Source: an uncultured Rubripirellula sp. (lineage in GTDB: Bacteria > Planctomycetota > Planctomycetia > Pirellulales > Pirellulaceae). From it: DNA of 64,000 bases. Each line of letters starts with the position of its first letter. Within the stretch, counting starts at the first letter, position 1. The DNA lies in assembly GCA_938075415.1 (NCBI GenBank), contig CALJHC010000018.1, forward strand, positions 1 to 64,000, given 5' to 3'. Both the position numbers and the translations under genes were made by a program. Positions 29,298 through 38,484 of the stretch are shown in pieces. Below the pieces are notes generated by a model that did not search any database, was not told where the DNA came from, and saw nothing but the letters and a program-made list of their open reading frames with translations.

Positions 29298-29677
29298 CCC
29301 AAAAATGCGAGAACAGAAGAGGACCACTCAATCAAAACATCAGACCGATAGTTTAGTGGTTTTCTATCAGCCTGGGGTCGCAAAACAGCAAACGGTACCC
29401 CTGTTCCGAACAAAGTTATCAAGTCGAACACAACACCCATAACTCGAATATCCAAGTGTGGGGTAGAAACTGAAGCCTCGGTGACCTGTGTTGCTTAGGA
29501 TGCGTTGCTTCCCCGCCGAAAATGCCTGACCGAATCAGGAAACTTTGTTCAACATTCCACAGACCGCACGAAGCCGACTTCGCCGTAGCGACCATAAGCC
29601 CAAGGAGTTTCCTCAGGATCGGCGATCGAATAATGGATGTCAATGTTGCCAGACAGACCTGATCGATCCCGATCACG
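29298..29677. other. Spacer between M3 peptidase and GNAT-like gene
   Basis: 380 bp without a recognised gene; an 85-codon minus-strand frame (29419-29676) has no convincing composition. Confidence 0.4.
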
Positions 29678-30655
29678 TCACAGCAACGTACCGGCCCACA
29701 GCTTACCGGCAGCGGTACGAGAAAAACCCAAACCCTCTAGTTGTCCCAACAACGACTGCTGACTCGCATCCACAACGATGTCAACATGGGTCACCTGATG
29801 GCTCGCAGCGTCCTGCAGCAGGTTGCCAATCAGGAACCGCTCAGCAGCACTCATTTCCTCTCGTCCCTCAGTAAAAGCCAAATCGATAATGCATCGATTG
29901 GGCGCCATCGCTTCGGCCTCAGGATCACTCAGGAAAAAATTGAGTGAACATTCTTCCACCCCATTATTTTGCAGTAAGGCGATGCACTTGCAATCCAAGT
30001 GCGCAAGGGCCGACGCGTCACTGACCGTCGCAGAGGGTGCGACTCGGTATTGAACACGATTGCTACGTCGATAATGTAGTGTCTCTCGATTGGTGGGAAT
30101 GCGGTAACCGCGAGCCGGTGCTGTCATTTGAAAAAGTCGATTGGTCGGACTCATTCCGGTCTTGGTCAATGCCTCTTCCAGCAGGTGATCGGTCTCCGTG
30201 ACACCAAATCCCGGGCCGGCAGGATGCAGCCCGCAGTATCCGTACTCCAAGTCCATATTCACGCCAACCTGTACACGCTTGCCCGAGAGCCGCTCGGGCT
30301 GCTGAGACGCAATTGCGTTCAACAGCGTTGCTACCAACTCGTCACCGGTCGATTCACTGACGTCTGAACCAAGGCAAAAATACGGCACCGTAATTTCCCA
30401 ATCGCCATTTTTCAATGAATGCGTTTCATCGCAAGCTATCTGGTTGCCACGCGCGAACCATTGACACCAGGCAATCGGGCGGGAGACAGCCTCTGCAACC
30501 AGCAATGAATTTGGATCAAAGAATAATCTGGCTAGGATCGCTTGCTCAACTTGTCGTTGTGAAGTGGATGATCGCTCACCCAGACGTTCCCAATGCTCAC
30601 ACCAAAGCCGATGCAAGTGTGGAAGGTCATCATTACGAAAGGAGCGAACCACCAT
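29678..30655 (-). CDS. Probable GNAT-family acetyltransferase
   Basis: 325 residues from ATG 30655. The opening MVVRSFRNDDLPHLHRLW and the C-terminal pattern (AERFLIGNLLQDAASHQVTH followed by a predicted strand, then LGFSRTAAGKLW) are typical of GNAT folds, and the size suggests two such domains in tandem. Conserved acetyl-CoA loop residues (Q/RxxGxG/A) are not clear, so the assignment rests on overall pattern. Substrate unknown. No membrane segment or signal peptide. Confidence 0.6.
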   Translation of the reverse strand: MVVRSFRNDDLPHLHRLWCEHWERLGERSSTSQRQVEQAILARLFFDPNSLLVAEAVSRPIAWCQWFARGNQIACDETHSLKNGDWEITVPYFCLGSDVSESTGDELVATLLNAIASQQPERLSGKRVQVGVNMDLEYGYCGLHPAGPGFGVTETDHLLEEALTKTGMSPTNRLFQMTAPARGYRIPTNRETLHYRRSNRVQYRVAPSATVSDASALAHLDCKCIALLQNNGVEECSLNFFLSDPEAEAMAPNRCIIDLAFTEGREEMSAAERFLIGNLLQDAASHQVTHVDIVVDASQQSLLGQLEGLGFSRTAAGKLWAGTLL

Positions 30656-30897
30656 TTTAAGCAGCTTCCCTGCCGTTAGCGGACCGATGCCTCGAATCAG
30701 GAATGATGAACAAAGCTATTCTCTAAACGACAAGTGGGAAAATCCCATCGAACATCCAGCGGACATTCAACGACGACTGAATTCACCCTATCTCATCATC
30801 TTGAGCGACTCTCGACAAGGCACGCCAACGCGTTGTTCACTTGTAAAAGCCAAATTATAGGAGGTTCACTTCGTCGCAGCGTTGCATCCAGTCCTCC

Positions 30898-30957
30898 GCC
30901 ATTTAGCCGTCTGCCATTTAGCCGTCTACCATTTAGCCGTCTACCATTGAGACGTCT
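30898..30957. repeat. 15-bp tandem repeat, 4 copies
   Basis: Unit GCCATTTAGCCGTCT at 30898, 30913, 30928 (first base A) and 30943 (three changes), followed by a partial copy. Confidence 0.95.
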
Positions 30958-31394
30958 GCCATGACTTGTGAATCCGATGATTTCGGCGCTCAATCCACAT
31001 AACACACGTGTTCTGGCCACGCTCAATCTGTATTCGCTCGGCCGGAAGCTGATCACACAGAGTCCTGCCCCCTTTACGGTTCATTCAGGCGTGAATTCTA
31101 CCTAGAACCACTCGGGATTTGCCGCCCCATCGACCCAGGCGACATGTGGCCCTGCATCATGGCAACGGTACCCGATACCCAATCCACCATGTCAAAGTTG
31201 CGGAAGAACAGCTGACAGCCGTTTTTCACCATGAGTCACCATGGGGCGGGCCCAGCTTCTTGCACCCAAAACGCTTGATCTTGGTTACGATATCTCAGGA
31301 CTCAACAGTCGATTGGGGCTAACCTTTTTACCGCAGCCTTACTTGGGGAATAGCAACCTGCTCGAAGCACTCGAGCGAATCTTAAAAAATCAAC

Positions 31395-31446
31395 AAAAAA
31401 CGGCGGAGCAATCACCTAAGTAACTGCTCCGCCGCTTCTTTTTTTT
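31395..31446. terminator. Bidirectional rho-independent terminator
   Basis: A perfect 10-bp stem CGGCGGAGCA (31401-31410) pairs with TGCTCCGCCG (31425-31434) across a 14-base loop. On the plus strand it is followed by eight T (31439-31446), on the minus strand by six T (31400-31395). For the minus strand it lies about 350 bp beyond the SDR gene; on the plus strand no recognised gene precedes it. Confidence 0.92.
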
Positions 31447-31788
31447 AAAAACCCGCGAGAGAAACTGTTTAAAGCTGAGCCGCAATCCCACACCACGGTC
31501 ACCCTGAAACAGTCCGCTCAGTCGAACGCGAATCGACAACAAAGCCGATCCTCGCCGGTACAAACTGCATCGGCCGATTGCACCGTTCACACGGATCGTA
31601 ACTGAAGATTGTTTCGTAAAGGTTGCCCCCTTCGTCAAATGATGACGACCGTAACGATTATTCTGAAGATCCCGATTTTCGGGACCAACTGCCCGCACCC
31701 CTAAATCAAAAGATTCCGGAAACAGCAGAAAGAATCGAAGTGATTCGAGCAAATGAGTCAGGGAAAAAGCTGGCGGCAGGAACTGAGC

Positions 31789-32562
31789 TCACCGAGCAGT
31801 CCAACCGCCATCAACCACCATCATGCTTCCGGTGGTGAAACTTGATGCATCACTAGCGAGGTAAATCGCGGCACCTTGGATTTCTTCCATTTTCCCCCAG
31901 CGATTCATCGCCACCGCACCAACGATGAATTTGATTGCCTCTTCTGTTTCGGCAATTGGTAAATTCATTGGAGTCAAAAAGGGACCTGGGCAAATCGCAT
32001 TGACCGTAATTCCATCGGCAGCCAACTCGAGAGCTAACGCTCGGGTTAACTGAACAACAGCCCCTTTGCTCGATGCATAGGGTGTTCGGTTGGAAAGGCC
32101 GACCAGTCCCAAGGTGCTGGCTAAGTTGATAATTCGCCCATTTCCCTGCTTCTTCATCTGAGGTACGACGGATCGCGACGCAAGCCAAACCCCGTCGACA
32201 TTCACCTGCTGGACTCGCTGAAATTCTTCATACGACAGGCTGGTAATGTCGCCGCGAATATTGATGCCGGCGTTATTAACCAAAATATCAATCGCCCCCA
32301 ACTGCTGTATCGTTTCTTCGACCGCGCTTTCCACCTGATGCTGGACGGTAACATCACACTTCTTGACCAGTACCTGCACACCAAAATCCGCACGAACTTC
32401 CTCGGCAACCGTCTCCAATTCGTCGAGATGTCGACTAACGAGCATAAGATTGGCACCAGCAGATGCGAGGCCGGAAGCCATCGCAACACCAAGCCCCTTG
32501 GAGCCTCCCGTTATCAAAGCAACACGTCCGGTTAGGTCAAATTGTTTAATACCTGGCAGCAT
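31789..32562 (-). CDS. SDR-family NAD(P)-dependent oxidoreductase
   Basis: 257 residues, classical short-chain dehydrogenase. Cofactor motif TGGSKGLG (18-25), NNAG (96-99), catalytic Ser149 and YASSK (Tyr162, Lys166), and a C-terminal [15 protein letters not shown] as in gluconate 5-dehydrogenase and related sugar or polyol dehydrogenases. The substrate cannot be read. ATG 32562. It stands alone. Confidence 0.94.
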   Translation of the reverse strand: MLPGIKQFDLTGRVALITGGSKGLGVAMASGLASAGANLMLVSRHLDELETVAEEVRADFGVQVLVKKCDVTVQHQVESAVEETIQQLGAIDILVNNAGINIRGDITSLSYEEFQRVQQVNVDGVWLASRSVVPQMKKQGNGRIINLASTLGLVGLSNRTPYASSKGAVVQLTRALALELAADGITVNAICPGPFLTPMNLPIAETEEAIKFIVGAVAMNRWGKMEEIQGAAIYLASDASSFTTGSMMVVDGGWTAR

Positions 32563-33027
32563 GGTTACCCATCGCGATTAAAAAGGAACGAAGAAACTTG
32601 AACCGGATACCAGGGTGTCGCTCAGCTGGCATTAGGAAAAAAACAGCTCGCTACAGCGTTCAATCCTAACTGCGTCTGGGAAGCAATGCGATCCGACAAC
32701 GTGGTCATTTCGATTCGCCCCAAGCAACCACCAGCAACACCCGAGAGCAGAACACTGATTGTGTACTCACTTCACAACCGGTGATCCTAAACATTGAACA
32801 TCCACCAACCTGATAGCTTGCGACGCAGTCGTTGGTCAAATTACTCATCATCACAAGGCAAAATGAACCAATGCTGTTCCGAATTGGACAGCTTTTGCGT
32901 TGACCGTTCAACATCGAACCATCAGGGGTGCTGTAAGTTGTAGAAAAGCAACTCATTAGGCGGTTATTGTCTGGCCACGCCGATACACCGCGGGCAAAAA
33001 CGCAACGCTACGTGAGAATTGTTACCG
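32563..33027. other. Spacer between SDR gene and the ExbB-like gene
   Basis: 465 bp, no recognised gene. In particular there is no ExbD/TolR-like frame here, which is where one would be expected after the channel gene. Confidence 0.5.
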
Positions 33028-33969
33028 TCATTGAGATGGCGGGGCTTGCGGTCCTCTTCGACGATTTGCACCGGCTTGTCCCGATGCAATCCTTGTCGCT
33101 TCCTCTTGGTCTGTTTCGCCGTTTGAAGCTGGATCAGCTGCGCCCGCTTTGCCACCGCCACCTGAAACGTTTCGTGACTTCCCTGAGGCTCGACCCCCAG
33201 CGTTTGTTTCTTCCTTGCCCAAAGCTGATGCGTTAGCCGCAGGGCCCGGGGTAGCTACCGAACCGCGACTCGAGCGAGTTGGACGTCGTTTAATTGGTGT
33301 CAATGCGATTTGCGTTTGATAGGCAATATCAGCAATCATCGTATCGACTCGATTTCGGCATACGGCATAGATGGCTAATGCAGGGATTGCCACCAACAGC
33401 CCACCCACGGTTGTCACCAACGCCTGATAAATACCCTCTGCCAGATCACCTGCACCCGCGGCTCCGCGAGTCGTTGCAACACGCTGGAAAGCGAAAATCA
33501 TGCCGGTAACGGTACCCAGCAACCCAACCATCGGGGCAATGTTACCGATGACCGACAGGTACTCGATTCGCCGCATCAATCTTGCTGCCTGCTGTATCAG
33601 AGCATCCTCCACCGCCTTCTCTACCTCTCTCCAGCCAAAGTCCATTTCGGCGAGCCCGGACAAAAGCACAACGCTGAACACACTGGGCACTCTGCGACAG
33701 GCAGCATCTGCCTCCGCCGGCCGTCCGGTCAATAACGATTGCCGAACTGCGTCGGTTAAACCTTCCGGAAGCAATTCCTTCCGACGAAGGGTCATCACCT
33801 GATCGAATAACAAATAGGCAGTCGCAATGCTCAATGCGATCAGCACCAAGAGAATCATCACTCCCACAATTCCGCCACTGAAAACGATCTCTGTCAGCCC
33901 AGAAGCAGATCCCGACTGATCCTCGAGGGCTACACCCTGAGCCAGAATCGTCAATGTAGCAATGTCCAC
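33028..33969 (-). CDS. TolQ/ExbB/MotA-type proton channel protein
   Basis: 313 residues. Three membrane segments of the family are visible: VGVMILLVLIALSIATAYLL near the N-terminus, a second around IGNIAPMVGLLGTVTGMIFA and a third around LVTTVGGLLVAIPALAIYA; the latter two contain the conserved channel motifs. A Gly/Ala/Ser-rich tail of about 75 residues ends the protein. These channels use ion flow to drive a partner (ExbD, TolR, MotB), none of which is adjacent. The frame extends to ATG 34104, but that would overlap the preceding gene by 53 bp; GTG 33969 is preferred because AAGGAG lies six bases before it. It is the third gene of the GTPase unit. Confidence 0.88.
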   Translation of the reverse strand: MDIATLTILAQGVALEDQSGSASGLTEIVFSGGIVGVMILLVLIALSIATAYLLFDQVMTLRRKELLPEGLTDAVRQSLLTGRPAEADAACRRVPSVFSVVLLSGLAEMDFGWREVEKAVEDALIQQAARLMRRIEYLSVIGNIAPMVGLLGTVTGMIFAFQRVATTRGAAGAGDLAEGIYQALVTTVGGLLVAIPALAIYAVCRNRVDTMIADIAYQTQIALTPIKRRPTRSSRGSVATPGPAANASALGKEETNAGGRASGKSRNVSGGGGKAGAADPASNGETDQEEATRIASGQAGANRRRGPQAPPSQ

Positions 33970-33975
33970 CAGCGT

Positions 33976-33981
33976 CTCCTT
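33976..33981 (-). promoter_or_regulatory. Ribosome binding site deciding a GTG start
   Basis: AAGGAG on the minus strand, six bases before GTG 33969. It lies beyond the stop of the upstream GTPase gene and identifies the true start of the channel gene. Confidence 0.8.
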
Positions 33982-34051
33982 AGTAATCAGTCGTTGCCAC
34001 GGGCCTAGAACCAATCGATCCTGCAAACCGAAGAATTCAATGCACTGGCTC

Positions 34052-35932
34052 CTATTCTCGTTCTTCCGGCTCAGCGACGCCAGCGGTGAGCAAAAACTCC
34101 GCATCGCTAAGAAGCGGGTCCTCCCATTTCAATTTTAACACCCCCGATCGCTGAAGTTCCGCGATCACGTCGTGGTGCCGTTCCCTTACCTGATGTTCCG
34201 CCAATAGAACACGACGTCGTCGCTGACAAAACGCCAGCACCAGCATCGCAAAAATCGCAGTCGGAAGGATTGAGAGGAACAAACTGGCAAACAGCATTGA
34301 AGTGCTTGGAGTAGGGAAGTTCGCCAACGCACCATCCACGGGCAGAGTGGCTGATCGGATTGTGCCCGGTGAAAATACAGAAATGCTAACCACAAGGTAT
34401 TCTCGATACAAAGCTACGATCGGTCCGGCGATCAACGCCCAAAAAGTGAAGGTGCCGAGAATCGCCAATACTGTGGAAAGCAAGCGGTTCATGGAAACCC
34501 GCTCCACCTCCGTGTCAAAAATTCGTTGGGACTCGCTTTGCAACGTCTTGATGCCGCTCAGCGTCGCACCATGGGAGTGAGCCACATTTTCGGTTGAATC
34601 GTTTGCTAGTCCGTTTTCCTTACGTAACTCGGACAACTCCTCACGAAAACGGTCGGCCAACGGCCCCAATCGCTCACTGACCGCAACTTCGCTGTGGCGT
34701 TGCAATCCCTCACGCACTTCGCTAATCGCAGATACATCAGCCTGCCTCCCTTTAGCGGAAGCCCACATCGCACCCACAAGCGACGGCAGTGATCCTGATA
34801 ACGAGATCAGCATCCGATCCCATGCACCGTGTGTGAGGTTCAGAACTCCCAAAAGGGAGCGATAGGGAAACCAGAACGCAGCCGTCTCGGTTAAAAAAAT
34901 TAGTCTCAAGCGTGAGCGGATCGCTGCCTGAAGCGGACCTCCCCTTCCCACCAGTGATTCAGCAATTTCGATGGGTATCCTCGTCGCCTCGGCCTTTAGC
35001 CGATGCACCGCCGAGGTCAGGCCTGGTAACTGGTCACCGATCACTGAATGCAGAGAATTCCGAAAGCGTCGATCAAGCAGGGCCAGGCGTGTCGCACGTC
35101 GACGGTCACCCTCCCAAGCAGCACCGAGCTGTGATTCAATAGCCGATGCCACTGCCATGGCCGCTTTGTTCCCAACGCTTTCCTCGCTCTCCTCAACCAA
35201 CTCAAAATCGTCGATTAAAACGGGCCCCGTGATGACACTTTTGGGCGCTAGATCACGAATACGCGTTATGAGGACTTCGATATCCGAGGTTGCATCACTC
35301 GAACGCTCCCGGATTCCATTGATTACAGGAACGACAATGGTTCCCTCCGTTGCCTCGGCCAGAACACCAACGGCTTGACTGCGCAACTGATCGGCGCGGA
35401 TCACCACCAGCAGGACCGATGCCAACGACAGGGCGCGTGAAGCCAACTTTGAGACCGCAGGCCGGTCATCCGTAGAACCCGGGGCGTCCAACATCAAATA
35501 GGGTGTTCCAATGGATTCCATATCACCGGCTTTGCAATGCCGATACTCTTCGCGGACCGGATCAAAATCAGCAGGAGGATTCGGTCCAAACCAAGTGAGA
35601 TTCTCAGCCGGTACGGACTCTTTGCGCGAAAGATCTGCTGCTTTCGATCCGCATCCAGTCATCTGGTCTACCAACCAAGATTTCCCCTGTCCGCTCGGCC
35701 CGACAGCGGCAACGACTAACAACCCACGGCCACGATCTTCGAGTAAGAGTTCCCTGGCTGCTTGATGCTGATCACACAGCTCTGCCACCTCTTGTCCAGT
35801 CAAGCTATCACCCAGGACATTCGCTGCCGAACGACGCACTCGGATGAGAAAATCAAACCCGGATGCCCCGGACAGATGAGCCGAGTTAGGACGCTGAAAA
35901 AATTCTGCCGGCGGTTGCTGATTCTTGATCAT
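34052..35932 (-). CDS. Membrane GTPase-like protein B of a GTPase pair
   Basis: 626 residues. P-loop GPSGQGKS (78-85) and switch-II-like DAPG (149-152) mark a GTPase fold of the dynamin/septin/Era class, but the G4 motif reads VINGIRE rather than NKxD, so nucleotide specificity may be altered or lost. After the G domain comes a long helical region (about 260-480) and two clear C-terminal membrane segments (about 485-510 and 545-570), with a less certain hydrophobic stretch near 350-395. ATG 35932 directly follows the stop codon of GTPase A with no intervening base, so the two are translationally coupled. Function is unknown; a membrane-remodelling role is only suggested by the architecture. 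Confidence 0.75.
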   Translation of the reverse strand: MIKNQQPPAEFFQRPNSAHLSGASGFDFLIRVRRSAANVLGDSLTGQEVAELCDQHQAARELLLEDRGRGLLVVAAVGPSGQGKSWLVDQMTGCGSKAADLSRKESVPAENLTWFGPNPPADFDPVREEYRHCKAGDMESIGTPYLMLDAPGSTDDRPAVSKLASRALSLASVLLVVIRADQLRSQAVGVLAEATEGTIVVPVINGIRERSSDATSDIEVLITRIRDLAPKSVITGPVLIDDFELVEESEESVGNKAAMAVASAIESQLGAAWEGDRRRATRLALLDRRFRNSLHSVIGDQLPGLTSAVHRLKAEATRIPIEIAESLVGRGGPLQAAIRSRLRLIFLTETAAFWFPYRSLLGVLNLTHGAWDRMLISLSGSLPSLVGAMWASAKGRQADVSAISEVREGLQRHSEVAVSERLGPLADRFREELSELRKENGLANDSTENVAHSHGATLSGIKTLQSESQRIFDTEVERVSMNRLLSTVLAILGTFTFWALIAGPIVALYREYLVVSISVFSPGTIRSATLPVDGALANFPTPSTSMLFASLFLSILPTAIFAMLVLAFCQRRRRVLLAEHQVRERHHDVIAELQRSGVLKLKWEDPLLSDAEFLLTAGVAEPEERE

Positions 35933-38038
35933 CTAATTTCCCATCTGATCTTGCTTGGTTACCAACCGTACTAGTTCAACGTTGAATTCATTGCGCAACT
36001 GATAAAACGGCAAGGAAGCTCCAACGGCTTCCCCGTGACGAATCCTAGCCTCTATCAACCGATCCTCGACCCCCGAAATACAAACCTCAGGCGGCTTGGT
36101 GGGACGACGCAATCCGAACACATCACAAAGGACGGCATGGAAATCAGACAACTGCTGACGAGCGGCCTGATGACCAACATTCCTCGCACTTTTCTTTCCT
36201 GCCCACAAAGCCGAGAGTGTGGTTAAACCCGCCGCAGCCAATAATTCGGAGATTGACGCCGATGCGATCAGGTGGGTTGCGCCAAAATCAATGGGAATCA
36301 TCATCACACCGCCAAATGTCGCCAACAACGCAGCAAGGGGTGTTAAACCCGCAGCGAGTTTTTGATGAGTTGGAATCTCCTTCCACATCTGCCGAACCGC
36401 CTCGTCCAAGCGTTTCGGATCGAGTGTGGTGAAGTCATCACGCTCAAATCGATGAATGGCAGCCTCACACGCTTCACGAAGCGTCAGATCATCAAGCTCG
36501 TCATTGCCGCCAAGCCAATACTTCAAGTGGGACGCCGCACCATGTCGGTCAATTGACTCTGCCAGTCGTTCAGGCGTCATCAGTCCACCGTATTCTCCAC
36601 GTCGAAATTTATCCTTTACCTCACCCGCTGCGCGCTTGGCCAAAGCCGACGGTGTCAATTGTTTAAGGAGGTCGCCAGCACCACCGAAAACACGTCGTAC
36701 CGTCGCGTTAAGTCGCACACCCCAACGAGCGTACCACGGTGCAGTTGCAGCGAAGGACTCAGATAATTGGCGAATGATTCGCTCACTCTGATGCAGACGT
36801 AACTCAGTTACCCGGCCGCCAATTTCTCGATTAGCAAAGAAGTCAATCGCCGCGTGTAATAAGCACTGCTGCGCCTTTTCAGTCGCCTTTTGCGAGCGAT
36901 GCGATTCCATGTCCAATTCCGAAAACGCTTCGTTCCAAACCAGATTCCTCAATCCGTTCTGCAACGCGACTCGAAACTTCTCAAACAGTTGCCCACGGTC
37001 TAGTCGGTTCGGTAGTGTCGATAATAAACGCTCATCATCAATGGCCGCGGGGGGATTATCATCGGTGTTCTCGGACAAAGAAAAGAACACCGGCAATGGG
37101 TCCTCAAGATTGTCCTGGACCCCGACTCCTACACCGTTATCGGGTATGTATGGCTGGCTTGATGGCACATCGTAATCGTAGGCGGCGTAAATCGTGTCGA
37201 TACCGTGAGAGCGTGCCAGAGGGAGAAAAGTCTCCAATACCTGGTCAGGGGTTTGGCGTGAGCGAATCTTGTTAACCGCCAGCATGCGTGGAACACCGGG
37301 CATGAGATCAGCGGCAATTCTAAGTAAGTCACCCAGAGTCCCATCGCGTGTTGATTCAGAGGACGTCACAACGAGAAAAGCCGAGCACAGGGTGGCAGCC
37401 CGTCCCAATATTTCCCGACGCAGCTCAGGTGAACCAAGACCAAACGCTTCATCCGATACAATGTCAGGGCAATCCAAAAGTCCGATCCCTAGCTCATCCA
37501 ATTGAGGATCAGTAGCGACCAAGGGCACCGACAGCGTCGAAGCATCACCATCATGATTATTATATTGCCGATGCGCTGCTGCGACATCCTCTGATAACGC
37601 TTCAGGCTCACATCCCACTGCGTCCCCGATCCGCTGCATCAGTAACGACCACAAATCGGAATCATGCCGCCAAGCACTCGGAAGCCAAATCACAAATCGG
37701 TGAGTTCCCTGCGAGTTACTGGCCCCACGAAGCGACCGCGACCGCCCCGACTCACTCAAGAACGTTGCCACCAGACTGGTCTTTCCGCTGTTTAACATTC
37801 CGGCAACGGCAACCGTTGGCCAATCCACCAATTTCTCGGCACTATGAAGCTGCCGTCCTGAGGCGCGAACACGGGTGGATAAATCAGGGTTCAAGCGGCT
37901 TAATGCGCCCAGAAAACTTTCCCGTGACTCCCGCGGGTACTGCATTTCAATCGCCGCACGCCGATCATCATCCTCCATCAGAGCCAGCAAACTGCCCCAA
38001 TCAATCGGCTGTCGATCTTTACCTCGAATTCGAAACAT
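35933..38038 (-). CDS. Membrane GTPase-like protein A of a GTPase pair
   Basis: 701 residues from ATG 38038 (the frame opens one codon earlier at TTG). P-loop GMLNSGKTS (80-88), a switch-II-like LLDCPD with D in place of the usual G, and G4 AVNKIRSR. Between the G domain and the C-terminus lies a long helical stalk-like region (about 350-560), followed by a hydrophobic hairpin (about 560-615) and a soluble tail. This is the general plan of bacterial dynamin-like proteins, which often occur as adjacent non-identical pairs acting together on membranes. First gene of a three-gene minus-strand unit (A, B, channel). Family membership is inferred from motifs and layout, not from an alignment. Confidence 0.78.
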   Translation of the reverse strand: MFRIRGKDRQPIDWGSLLALMEDDDRRAAIEMQYPRESRESFLGALSRLNPDLSTRVRASGRQLHSAEKLVDWPTVAVAGMLNSGKTSLVATFLSESGRSRSLRGASNSQGTHRFVIWLPSAWRHDSDLWSLLMQRIGDAVGCEPEALSEDVAAAHRQYNNHDGDASTLSVPLVATDPQLDELGIGLLDCPDIVSDEAFGLGSPELRREILGRAATLCSAFLVVTSSESTRDGTLGDLLRIAADLMPGVPRMLAVNKIRSRQTPDQVLETFLPLARSHGIDTIYAAYDYDVPSSQPYIPDNGVGVGVQDNLEDPLPVFFSLSENTDDNPPAAIDDERLLSTLPNRLDRGQLFEKFRVALQNGLRNLVWNEAFSELDMESHRSQKATEKAQQCLLHAAIDFFANREIGGRVTELRLHQSERIIRQLSESFAATAPWYARWGVRLNATVRRVFGGAGDLLKQLTPSALAKRAAGEVKDKFRRGEYGGLMTPERLAESIDRHGAASHLKYWLGGNDELDDLTLREACEAAIHRFERDDFTTLDPKRLDEAVRQMWKEIPTHQKLAAGLTPLAALLATFGGVMMIPIDFGATHLIASASISELLAAAGLTTLSALWAGKKSARNVGHQAARQQLSDFHAVLCDVFGLRRPTKPPEVCISGVEDRLIEARIRHGEAVGASLPFYQLRNEFNVELVRLVTKQDQMGN

Positions 38039-38484
38039 CAAGTTGTCGGATTAACCGGAAGAAAAACAACAAAAAACGGATCCATAACGCAATGTTAACC
38101 TACGGACACTCGAAACCGATACGCCGCACTGGTGGGTTTCCCAGATACTCTTGATTCTTTCGCTAATACCGCACACAAGCTGTCTGAATTCCGCCCCCGC
38201 AAACCAAACCTTTAGTTACGATCACCACGGACAGATTAACGGTCATGGCCATCGGCTGGTGAAACGCATGCCTTGTCCTGAATAACGTAACAGGGGACGT
38301 GTCGAAACCCTACCGAGATGGTCTCACCGACTTCCAACCCAATCTGTAGCTCTCTGCAAAAGCTATTGTAACGGTTCCGCATTTCGATCGGTCCCACAAC
38401 GGGGACTGCTGAAAGCAATGATAGCCTGGTTCGTTGACTGCGCAAGCTCACAAAAATCTTGCTTCTCTTTGCGGGACGCACTGT
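38039..38484. other. Spacer between uvrA and the GTPase unit
   Basis: 446 bp. An 81-codon minus-strand frame (38236-38481, GTG start four bases after the uvrA stop) contains a moderately protein-like second half, but no family is recognised; it is not called as a gene. Promoter of the GTPase unit should lie near 38050-38150. Confidence 0.45.

Larger units (their letters stand above)
30656..31788. other. 1.1-kb spacer with repeat and bidirectional terminator
   Basis: No convincing gene. A 60-codon plus-strand frame (31241-31423) ends in the loop of the terminator and a 120-codon minus-strand frame (31390-31752) crosses the hairpin; neither resembles a known protein. The region could hold an untranslated transcript ending at the terminator. 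Confidence 0.45.

Noticed and set aside
31390..31752. 120-codon minus-strand frame
   Set aside because: Runs through the terminator hairpin and T-run; composition is not protein-like.
38236..38481. 81-codon frame just after uvrA
   Set aside because: GTG start without ribosome binding site and no recognised family; possible but not supported.
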